A stretch of DNA of 64,000 nt from Bos javanicus (lineage: Eukaryota > Chordata > Mammalia > Artiodactyla > Bovidae): positions 64,549,689 through 64,613,688 of the forward strand of contig NC_083881.1 in the NCBI RefSeq assembly GCF_032452875.1, written 5' to 3'. Within the stretch, counting starts at the first letter, position 1. Each line of letters opens with the position of its first letter. Below the pieces are notes generated by a model, which saw only the letters and a list, made by a program, of their open reading frames with translations, was not told the DNA's origin and did no database searches. The position numbers and the translations under genes are program-made. Of the stretch, positions 55,700 to 64,000 are shown piece after piece.

Positions 55700-56270
55700 T
55701 AAATAAATTAACTTTGATTATAAAATATGTTCTTATATAAAATTAATAAATAGAAAATCATTAAATAATCACTTATAACTGTACATCTATTAACAACTTT
55801 GATTCTTTTCTTTCCAGTGTTATTTCTAGGAATGTTTTCTGTATGTATGAGAATGTGTGTGCATGTATGTACGTAAGTGTGAATATGTGTGTGTGTACAT
55901 AACTAGGATATATTTGTATATTCGAATTTATATTCCATTTGCTTTATTTTAGATTCATTACAAGTATTTTTCTATCCCACTAAAATCCTATAATGGTATA
56001 TTCTGTGGATATACCATTTTTTGTACAACTGTGTATCATCTATTTCCCTGCTAACAGGATCTGTACTCTGAATATTTTGCCATTATAATTAGCAATGTGA
56101 TAAAATCTCTCTGTATATCTTTGCCTACTTCTCTAATTATTGCTTTAACTCTTAAGCTCTTAAAACTCTTAAAAGCAGAATTTCCAAGCCAAAGGGATTT
56201 TAAAGCTCTTAATACATATTACTAAAGTGCTTTCTAGAAAATAGTAACAATTTACGTTTTTAGTAGGACT
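55700..56270 (-). mobile_element. Old L1 remnant, antisense
   Basis: 'agtgttatttctaggaatg', 'tacaagtatttttctatccc', 'gatataccattttttgtacaac' and 'aaaagcagaatttccaagccaaaggg' follow the complement of old L1 3' sequence. Highly diverged and AT-rich. Confidence 0.55.
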
Positions 56271-56291
56271 GTATATGACGGAAATGTGTGT

Positions 56292-56413
56292 TTTCGTCAC
56301 TCAGTCATGTCTGACTCTTTGCAACCCCATGGACTGTAGCCCACCAGGCTCCTCTGTCCATGAAATTCTCCAGGCAAGAAGATTGGAGTGGGTTGCCATT
56401 CCCTTCTCCAGGT
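56292..56413 (-). mobile_element. BOV-A SINE monomer, antisense
   Basis: 'cgtcactcagtcatgtctgactctttgcaacccc' through 'ggagtgggttgccattcccttctccag' is one antisense BOV-A unit in the 4.3-kb VPS13B intron. Confidence 0.92.
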
Positions 56414-57055
56414 ATATGATGGAACATCACTGTTAATTCAATATGTAATGTCTCATTTAAAGTTTGCATTTCTTTGGTTATTTGTGTTTCCACTTCCCAG
56501 AATTTTCCGGTTGTGTTTTTTACCCTAATTTAATTTTTGGAAGGAGGGACTATCTTCATATTATTCCTACTGAGTTATATGAATTCTTTTAAGTTAAGGA
56601 TATTAACTCTGGTTCATATTTACAAAACCTGATGGCAACATTCAGGTCAAAGCGGGGGAAATGTGGCCCTAAGAGGCGACTTTACTTTTGCTGTAGCTCT
56701 AATTGATAAGTCTAATTACTGATTACTAGGTGGTCATGTGGATAGAGAGGCATTAATCTGTATTTCATGCTAACGATAATGTATAATTCTAAGATGCATG
56801 TCTCAGTCTATAAATCAGTTTGTTAAGCTTGCCAGAGAAGAATTGGAAAGCGTATCCATGGAAGATGATATATTGCTTCTTCTTATGGGTGTAACTAAAT
56901 GCTAATAACCATATCCTTATGGATTACAGAATAATTAATCAAAAGCTTTATACACACACATATATATATGGATAACAAAAAATGGTGAATAGTAGATTTA
57001 CAACTGTTTAATGTGACACTTACCCTGCTGCTACTTGGATACTAGTTAAGCCTAC

Positions 57056-57174
57056 CTGTTGGTATTAGTTACGACAGGCCCAGCTTTTCCTTCTGGGGCC
57101 ACGTTGATGAAGACTGTGCCACAGTGATGGATGGTGTCCACGTACACATAGCCAAAGCCAGTCAGAAACACAAC
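57056..57174 (-). CDS. VPS13B: VPS13B exon, eighth from the end
   Basis: The acceptor 'cttttcacag' leads into VVFLTGFGYVYVDTIHHCGT and on to 'KAGPVVTNTN', then the donor AACAG|gtaggc. Length is 119 nt, entering in phase 0 and leaving after two bases of a codon; the next exon completes an Arg codon (AG+A). Only this frame is open. The segment belongs to the part of VPS13B before the C-terminal helical region. The exon upstream is not identified in this window. Confidence 0.93.
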
Positions 57175-57609
57175 CTGTGAAAAGAACATTCAAAATCAGG
57201 TTGGGAAGCAATACAAAACACTGCTGAAAAGGCTTCAAATGTCTTCAGTTCTGACTCAATACTGCAAACACTTGCTGGTTATATTTCTTTATATCCATGT
57301 ATATAGGCTATTCAGGTGACTTGAAAAAAAATCAAATCCAGATTTTCAATATCCAGCTGTAAGGTTCATAGGAAAAAAATGATGGATGACAGGGCATGAG
57401 TGTCTTCATTCTCTGCTTCTCTGGAATTGGCAAATAACTCTGCATGGGCTGGAGACTAGCCATAGACCAGCTTTATGTGCGCATGTGAATCTCTATGGGG
57501 GAAAAAAATCCCTGAATTGAAATGAGATGTGCAAAAACCTTTCAGGCTTTTGAGTTTTGACTAAGCGATCATAATGATGCCCTTCTCTGCTGGGGACACA
57601 AAAACATAC

Positions 57610-57740
57610 CTGAAAACCCACCAACAAGACACGCTATAATCTCCTCAAGGTCCCTCGCATAAGTTGGAACAAGAATGTCAGGTAACTTCATTTGCTTGGA
57701 GTAAAAATGATTTTTCTTCCATGAGGAGGTGGACTTAGAC
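57610..57740 (-). other. Exon-like interval with strong splice sites (unproven)
   Basis: On the minus strand, 'ctgacttctgagatagaacttttttttag' precedes 131 nt, followed by the donor TTTTCAG|gtatgt. One frame is open through all 43 internal codons ('KLPDILVPTYARDLEEIIAC'). It would leave the reading in phase 1, while the next known VPS13B exon must be entered in phase 0. Inclusion would therefore shift the frame and reach a stop in that exon. It could be a cassette exon leading to mRNA decay, or chance. Confidence 0.25.
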
Positions 57741-58429
57741 CTAAAAAAAAGTTCTATCTCAGAAGTCAGGTGCCAGGCTAGCAGAACAGATGTCCTTTCA
57801 GCATTAAATACCGATGTTGCTTAAATGGATAAATATTTGAAAACAGAACTATTTGAAAAATAACTCCAAGAACATCGTGTTCACAGCCAGCATTACCTGA
57901 GGGTAAGGGCAAGAACCTCCTCATGTTTGGGAACATTGATGCTGACGATGTGTATTATCAATTCAGTCCATGCCTGGGCCCTTTTTATTATTAGAACAGC
58001 AAATAAAAAGAAGACTGAAAATTCCTGGATGAAGGAACAAAGCTAGGTGTCTGCTTGGCATGGGATGAATGTGTTCTAATTTTGACCAAATGAAGAGGTA
58101 CCTGAAAGAATGTACACAGAACCACAAGAGTCTCTGATTCTCACCCTTGGATGTGACTTCAAGGTCACTGGGCTTCTTTCTTATACAATGGCTCCTCCTT
58201 CAGAAATCCTGATCGTCTTCAATATCCAGGGCATCTGGAGGTCATCTCTGCCTCCACCTGTTTTCATCTCCTGCTCCGCTGACTCCTGCAATAGCCTTCT
58301 TTCTTATTCTACGGCTACTGCTCTAGCTCAGACCCTTGTCTGCTCCTCAGCACCATCTGTGCAGAGAAAGCACTGTTTCTCTATGCAAATCCTTTCCAAA
58401 TCCTGTATATCTTTGCACATACAGGGTGT

Positions 58430-59345
58430 TGTTACTCAGTCACAAGGTTGAATCCGACACTCTTTGTGACCCCATGGACTGTAGCAAGCCAGGTTCCTCT
58501 GTTCTCCACTATCTCCTGGAGTTTACTCAAATTCATGTCCATTGAGTCGGTGATTCTATCTCACCATCTCCTCCTCTGCAGCCCTCTTCTCCTCTTGCCT
58601 TCAATCTTTCCCAGCATTAGGGTCTTTTCCAGTGAGTCAATTTTTGCATCAGATGACCAAAGTATTGGAGCTTCAGCTTCAGCATCAGTCCTTCCAATGA
58701 ATATTCAGGGTTGATTTCCTTTAGGATTGACTTTTTCAATCTCCTTGCAGTCCAAGGGACTCTCAAGAGTCTTCTCCAGCACCACGGTTTGAAAGCATCA
58801 ATTGTGTGGCTCTCAGCCTTCTTTATGGGCCAACTCTCACATCCATACATGACTACTAGAAAAACTATAGCTTTGAAAAGCTATACTGGAAAAACTATCA
58901 TCAGCAAAGTGATGTCTCTATTTTTTAATACACTGTCTATGTTTGTCATAGCTCCTTCCAAGGAGCAAGTGTCTTAATTTCATGGTTGCAGTTGTTCACT
59001 ATCCGCAGTGATTTTGGAGACCAAGAAAATAAAATCTGTCACTGCTTCCACATTTCCTCTTTCTATTTGGCATGAAGTAATGGGACCACCTGCAATGTGG
59101 GAGACCCAGGTTTGATCCCTGGGTTGGGAAGATCCCCTAGAGAAGAGAATGGCTACCCACTCCAGTATTCTTGCCTGGAGAATTCCATGGACAGAGGAGG
59201 CTGGCGAGCTACAGTCCAAAGAGTCAGATAGACTGAGCAACTAACACTTTCACTTTTCACAGTGGGACTGGATGCCATGATCTTAGTTTTTAATGTTGAG
59301 TTTCAAGCCAGCTCTTTTACCCTCCTCTTTCACCTTCATCAGGGA
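58430..59345 (-). mobile_element. BovB (RTE) LINE, 5'-truncated, copy 5, split by a Bov-tA
   Basis: Antisense BovB 3' third: 'gactgtagcaagccaggttcc', 'cattgagtcggtgattc', then RT C-terminal complement to 'gaagtaatggga', a Bov-tA, then 'ggactggatgccatgatcttag' to 'ctctttcaccttcatcaggg'. Heavily decayed. Confidence 0.88.
59087..59260 (+). mobile_element. Bov-tA SINE inserted in BovB copy 5
   Basis: A truncated tRNA-like head ('cacctgcaatgtgggagacc', 'gtttgatccctgggttgg') plus BOV-A body to 'gactgagcaactaacactttc'. The BovB words 'agtaatgggac' and 'agtgggac' on either side are the worn target duplication. Confidence 0.88.
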
Positions 59346-60959
59346 CACCCTATTCAAGGAAGATATTCTCTGTTTTTTCTGTTCTTTTCCTCAGATTGAT
59401 ACCTATAGCTACATTCCAAAAGCACATTAACTATACTTCTGTTTCATCACTAATCTTATTGTTTGTATTACTGTCACCGGTTTTTATCATAGACTCAATC
59501 ACTAGATTGTCAACTTTTTGAGGGCAGGAGTGGAGTCAGTTTGTATTCTCTATGGACATGTTTCCCAAATGGATCATTTTGCAAAAACATCTGTTTCAAA
59601 AGACCGTATCCTGAATTTGCCCTTTCTGTTCCAAGATAAGAACTGAACTTGCCTATGATAAAATGTGGAAGGCAGCCAACCTAAAAAATGGCTCAGCTCA
59701 CGAATCTAAAACAAAACAGATATTCTTTGAGAGCCAGTCACATTTATAAAAGCTATTATTTTATATGATATGCAGAGTAAGTCAACTGCTTTGTTACTAG
59801 GTTTACAGACATGGGATTATTCATTTGACACAAGCCTTTTAAAGGTCTTAACACTCCCATCTCCATTCCTTCCTCTCAAGGACTGTCCTAACTTCAGAGG
59901 ATACCTTAGGGTTTTAGCAGAGAGTGTTAAAAACCAGAACTACCACCACTCAAAGTAGGGAAGGAGGGGACCAGAAGAGGAAAATACTTAATTGTTCAGC
60001 TCATTCTCAAAGCAGTCTGCAGGCCTTATGAAATGAGGATTCATTTACTTCCTAAGATAGTAAAGATAAAGAAGCTGAGGATTTCCATTAACTTCCCAGG
60101 AGACTCTGAAAGCAAGCAAATTAACCTAAACCTTTAAGGTATTTCTGCTGGCCAAAACCTTGGACTTGGGAGAGAAATTCTGCTGGGTGTCCCTCTTAGT
60201 CATCAGTAGAATGGAAGGAATGCAGACTTTAATTCTTGGAGCCTACTCTTGCCTCCTTTCACATGGAGAGAAACCACTCGCAACATCAGGTATCTGGTAC
60301 AAAGTGAGTTCTAGGGACTAGAGAGTTAGGAACTTCAGTGCCAGAATTAAGCGCCTACACCCTAGAAATTAAAACAAATCCTTGTCTTGGTCTGGTGGTT
60401 TGATCATTTAATCATTAATTAAATCAATGATCAGATATTTAAGGTGAACCCACAAAGAGCTCCTCACTGCAGCAGGCATTGAGAAGATAAAATCACACCC
60501 TCGAGTTGCTACCAGTTTGGTTGGTGAAAAAGCCAAGTACACAGATAATGAGATAAGAGCTAAAAGTTCCAGGACAGCAGTGTATATTTTTCCATCTTAG
60601 AGCATTATCCACCATGGTCTCTGTAAGTTCATGAGGGCAACACTTTGTATACATTTTCTTCAGTATTTACAACCAGTACTCAGTAAAGATCTGAATGGGC
60701 ATCAGCTCAAGGTGGCTCTCGTGGTAGAGACTTCTAGTGTTCACTCACACCCAGCCGCAGTTGGGTGCAGAGCAGGCTTATTCCCGTTAGCCCCTTACAG
60801 TGAGACCAGCCTATGAGACCAGCTTTGGCCAACAAGCTAAAGGCAGCACTGACAGGTGTTAGTTTCGAGCCAAAGGTAAAAGGGCCAGCCTTTTCCCTGC
60901 GCTGCAGGGACTGAACAAAAGCTTTATGTTCCACATCAGTGTGGCCCATATCCAATTGG

Positions 60960-61190
60960 ATGCTTGTCTTTTGGTAAACTTTATTTTGTATTGGAGCACA
61001 GCCTATTAACAAGGTTGTGACACTTTCAGGTGGACAGCAAAGGGGCTCGGCCATACATATACATGTATCCAATCTCCCTCAAACTCCCCTCCCACTCAGG
61101 CTGCCACACGTCATTGAGCAGAATTATATACAGTAGGTCTTTGTTGGTTATCCATTTTAAATATAACAGTATGTACATGCCTGTTCTTTT
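60960..61190 (-). mobile_element. Artiodactyl L1 3' fragment, antisense
   Basis: 'attttgtattggagcacagcctattaacaaggttgtgac' through 'catatacatgtatccaatctccctc' to 'ggtctttgttggttatccattttaaatataac' is a widespread L1 3' segment of artiodactyls. Orientation is judged from the T-rich left end. Confidence 0.65.
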
Positions 61191-61345
61191 AAATACAGTT
61201 TTACTGGAACTTATTTACATATTGACTCCATCTAACAACAGAGTTGAAAACTTGTTGACAGAGACTATATGCTTTGAAAGCCTAAAATATTTACTATTTA
61301 GACCTCAAAGAAAAAGTCTGTTGATTCCTGTTCCAGGTGGTGGTT
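61190..61345 (-). repeat. hAT-type remnant (MER20-like), antisense
   Basis: 'tttactggaacttatttacatattg' ... 'agagttgaaaacttgttgacagagactatatg' ... 'aaagcctaaaatatttactattta' ... 'gaaaaagtctgttgattcctg' resembles the same family as 16,655-16,795. Family call tentative. Confidence 0.45.
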
Positions 61346-61948
61346 ATGGTAGATTATTCTCCATTAGAGAATTGCACATCCCAGGGTCTATGACTTTGTT
61401 TAATCCCTTCCTATACTGATATGAAGCTTGGCTTTGTGACCTTCTTCAGATAATGGGATGTCCGCAAGGATGAGGCAAGAAGCGTGAAAAAAAGCTTGCT
61501 TTGGGGGATTTTCCCCCTTGGCAACCGTGTGAGGAAGCCTGGCTTAGCCTTCCTATGGAGGAAAGACCACGTGGTAAGAGAGTTACCCAGGCTTCTTAGA
61601 TAAACTCTTCCCCTGCCAACCCTCCACCCAAATGCAGCTACATGGGCTCATCCTGCAAAAACACCACCCAACCAAACCCTCCAGATCACTACTGTTTCAA
61701 GCCTTCAGGCTTTGGGCTGGTTGTTACAATGGGGCAGACAGAAGATAATGAAGCCTCTGTCAACCTGGGTCCCTGACTGACCATGAGGACAAATCCCTTG
61801 ATGACAAACATTGGGATACAGCAAGAGCAAAAAGTCAATGCTAGGACTGTGATAGACAGCATAATGTAACCTAAACTAATGGAGAGAGATATCAGTGATT
61901 CAAGTAGGGTTCCAGCAAAAACCTAAAACAGGAGTCTGCCTAATGCTG

Positions 61949-62166
61949 TGTACGTGTTCAGTCACTTTAGTCGTGTCTGACTCTTTGCGATTCTAGGGAC
62001 TGTAGCCTGCCAGGCTCCTCTCTCCATGGAATTCTCCAGGCAAGAATATTGGAGTGGTTGCCATCCCCTCTTCCAGGAGATCTTCTCAATCCAGGGGTTG
62101 AACCTGAGCCACCTGAGTCTCCTGCATTGCAGGTTGATTGTTTACCACTGAGCCACCAGGGAATTC
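61949..62166 (-). mobile_element. Bov-tA SINE, antisense
   Basis: BOV-A body antisense ('cagtcactttagtcgtgtctgactctttgcg') then antisense tRNA-like head ('ctgcattgcaggttgattgtttaccactgagccaccaggga'). Full length. Confidence 0.93.
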
Positions 62167-62792
62167 TGGCTTAACGGTAGCAGTAGAAATTGATATTGAA
62201 AGTTACAAAAATGGGAATTTATGTTGTGAGTGGCAAGACACTGAGTTGTCTAAGATTACTTGGGAGGCAGATTATAAAACCTAATAGATTTGTAGCTCTA
62301 GAAGATGAGGTTTGAAAACAAAACATCAGCAGTGTGTGTTGGCTGCTGCTGACTGCACCTGGCAATGCACTGTGAAGACGAGATGAGCTCAGGAAAGAAC
62401 TGGCTGGTTTGCAAAGATAAATTAAAGAGAATAAAGACATTCCAGAAATTCAGAGCTTCGCAAAGGCAGTAATGCTTTTAAACCCCAAATAGTAAGAGAT
62501 AAAATTTAATCTTTGAACATGAAGGCAGATTAATACTTAGACTTAGGGCTACGCATAGGCATCAGAACACACTGTTGAAATTTTTAATTGTTAAAGTTAC
62601 TCAGAAAAAAATTTAGAACGACTGTTTACCATTGCCACAGAAGCTCCCTTAAATCCAGAGGGAGGTAAGGAAGCAGAATGGTACAGAAATATGTCATTAA
62701 AAGGACCAAGGATGTGATTATTAGCACATGGGATTCTCTGGAATCAAACAGATCAGAAGTCCACTGAGTTTCTGAGAAATTACTACTGCCTA

Positions 62793-63539
62793 GAGGAACT
62801 AAAAAGCCTCTTGATGAAAGTGAAAGAGGAGAGTGAAAAAGTTGGCTTAAAGCTCAACATTCAGAAAATGAAGATCATGGCATCTGGTCCTATCACTTCA
62901 TGGGAAATAGATGGGGAAACAGTGGAAAGAGTGTCAGACTTTATGTTTTTGGGCTCCAAAATCACCGCAGATGGTGACTGCAGCCATGAAATTAAAAGAC
63001 GCTTACTCCTTGGAAGGAAAGTTATGACCGACCTAGATAGCATATTCAAAAGCAGAGACATTACTTTGCCAACAAAGGTCCATCTAGTCAAGGCTATGGT
63101 TTTTCCAGTGGTCATGTATGGATGTGAGAGTTGGACTGTGAAGAAGGCTGAGCGCCAAAGAATTGATGCTTTTGAACTGTGGTGTTGGAGAAGACTCTTG
63201 AGAGTCCCTTGGACTGCAAGGAGATCCAACCAGTCCATTCTGAAGGAGATCAGCCCTGGGATTTCTTTGGAAGGAATGATGCTAAAGCTGAAACTCCACT
63301 ACTTTGGCCACCTCATGCGAAGAGTTGACTCATTGGAAAAGACTCTGATGCTGGGAGGGATTGGGGGCAGGAGGACAAGAGGATGACAGAGGATGAGATG
63401 GCTGGATGGCATCACTGACTTGATGGACATGAGTGTGAGTGAACTCCGGAAGTTGGTGATGGACAGGGAGGCCTGGCGTGCTGCAATTCATGGGGTCACA
63501 AAGAGCCGGATACGACTGAGCGACTGAACTGAACTGAAT
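62793..63539 (+). mobile_element. BovB (RTE) LINE, 5'-truncated, copy 6
   Basis: Begins just after the YADD box and runs to the 3' tail ('gactgagcgactgaactgaactgaa'). A 191-codon frame (62,811-63,386) stays open across 'KIMASGPITSWEIDGETVER', 'MYGCESWTVKKAERQRIDAF' and 'ISLEGMMLKLKLHYFGHLMR', so it is younger than copies 1 and 5. It has the ordinary 'KKAER' context, unlike copies 2 and 3. It lies antisense to VPS13B. Confidence 0.93.
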
Positions 63540-64000
63540 AAACTCACGAACCTAGACTAAAAGAGCCTGTGATTGATTATTCGAGATTCGATACAATTTC
63601 AGATGGAGCCAAGGAGGGTCTCTGAGCATGGACCCAGGGACGAGAAGGATGATGGTTAAAGAGCTCTTCCATTAGCAGAGACACAACTTAGAGATTATTC
63701 CTTGCTTCCAAGATTAAAACCCCCAAAATATGTGCTTAAAACAATTTTGGAACTGTTATGGGTGAGAGCATGTGCACGTGTCTCATTCTTCCTCTTTCCA
63801 ATCTGGAGGAGTTCTTACTATTTTCTGTCCTACAGTTTGGCAGGGTGAGGGGAGCCAGTGAGCTTATAGGTCTCCAGATGAAAAGGAGCTATATACACAC
63901 TAAGAAAGCATCACTAAGAAATACTGGATTTCCACTGGGGTGTGGAGACTGGTTAGCAACCTGGGGAGGAGAGTTCTTCTGGGCAGAGGTTGGAGGTGGA
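63540..64000. other. Right edge, nothing recognised
   Basis: Unique-looking sequence. 'ctctcctccccag' on the minus strand near 63,953-63,965 resembles a splice acceptor, but no matching donor or recognisable VPS13B residues follow. Confidence 0.5.

Larger units (their letters stand above)
52745..57055 (-). other. VPS13B: VPS13B intron, 4.3 kb
   Basis: Holds a split L2 LINE (53,290-55,320) with BOV-A2 and L1 insertions, an old L1 antisense remnant (55,700-56,270) and a BOV-A monomer (56,292-56,413). The remainder is AT-rich and unrecognised. Confidence 0.65.
30090..57174 (-). other. VPS13B: VPS13B gene, 3' portion (last eight coding exons and 3'UTR)
   Basis: Eight exons on the minus strand (57,174-57,056; 52,744-51,939; 47,999-47,823; 45,800-45,630; 39,322-39,146; 36,221-36,119; 35,645-35,396; 31,913-31,665) all have GT-AG junctions. 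Their phases (0, 2, 1, 1, 1, 1, 2, 0 at entry) are mutually consistent. They join into 2,052 nt, that is 683 codons plus stop, matching the C-terminus of human VPS13B (about 4,000 residues) as I remember it. VPS13B is a bridge-like lipid-transfer protein of Golgi and endosomal membranes; loss causes Cohen syndrome in humans and trapped neutrophil syndrome in dogs. The remaining 5' exons lie off the right edge. No disabling change is seen. Confidence 0.96.
57175..64000 (-). other. VPS13B: VPS13B intron (5' part of window; continues off the edge)
   Basis: Sequence upstream, in gene orientation, of the first exon identified. I found no exon that fits the phase-0 entry of the 57,056-57,174 exon, so this appears to be intronic to the edge. 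It contains two BovB copies, Bov-tA SINEs, an L1 3' end and a MER20-like repeat. A short exon could have been missed by eye. Confidence 0.55.

Noticed and set aside
58030..58100. Acceptor-like 'acattctttcag' on the minus strand at about 58,100 as a VPS13B exon start
   Set aside because: An open frame follows for about 36 codons but no matching donor is found and the residues are not recognised.
60734..61072. 112-codon minus-strand frame as a VPS13B exon
   Set aside because: Its N-terminal part is antisense L1 3' sequence, it lacks paired splice sites, and the residues do not resemble VPS13B.
63860..64000. Acceptor-like 'ctctcctccccag' on the minus strand near the right edge as a VPS13B exon start
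   Set aside because: The following frames hit stops or lack a donor, and no VPS13B residues can be read.

Overview
This window is mammalian nuclear DNA from a ruminant, most likely cattle (Bos) or a close relative. Two things show this. The window is full of ruminant-specific retroposons: BovB (RTE-clade) LINEs, BOV-A2 and Bov-tA SINEs, CHR-type tRNA-Glu SINEs and artiodactyl L1 3' ends. It also holds two spliced genes whose order and convergent orientation match the COX6C-VPS13B neighbourhood (human 8q22.2, known synteny; probably cattle chromosome 14, inference). There is no prokaryotic or viral gene organisation.

Layout. Positions 1-19,830 are intergenic, upstream of COX6C: unique AT-rich sequence broken up by LINE/SINE insertions and a probable solo LTR. 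The main feature is a nearly full-length BovB element (about 11.6-14.5 kb, minus strand) followed by a second, 5'-truncated plus-strand BovB (15.3-16.45 kb). Together they form a long, nearly identical inverted repeat. Positions 19,830-29,790 hold the complete COX6C gene on the plus strand: CpG-island promoter with an NRF-1-like site, noncoding exon 1, coding exons 2 and 3 (74 residues), and 3'UTR exon 4. Intron 3 (7.6 kb) is mostly one old antisense L1 carrying a BOV-A2 dimer, a CHR SINE and a BovB nested inside it.

From about 30,090 to the right edge lies the 3' end of VPS13B on the minus strand. Eight consecutive coding exons (57,056-57,174 down to 31,665-31,913) join with GT-AG sites and consistent phases into the last 683 codons of this very large bridge-like lipid-transfer protein, and the stop and 3'UTR are included. 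Upstream exons lie beyond the right edge. The two genes are tail-to-tail, with poly(A) signals about 300 bp apart.

How the genes work: COX6C is a nuclear-encoded, single-span supernumerary subunit of mitochondrial cytochrome c oxidase. VPS13B (the Cohen-syndrome gene) is a Golgi/endosome-associated lipid-transfer protein. They share a location, not a pathway. I found no CRISPR array, operon, RNA gene or clearly new system. The observations most worth following up are the inverted BovB pair, a possible frame-breaking cassette exon in a VPS13B intron, a 57-bp-period partial duplication, an unusually long SINE target-site duplication and a CpG-rich patch at an internal VPS13B exon.

All similarity statements come from recognition and hand translation; no database search was possible. 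Repeat boundaries are good to about 5-20 bp unless target-site duplications are given.
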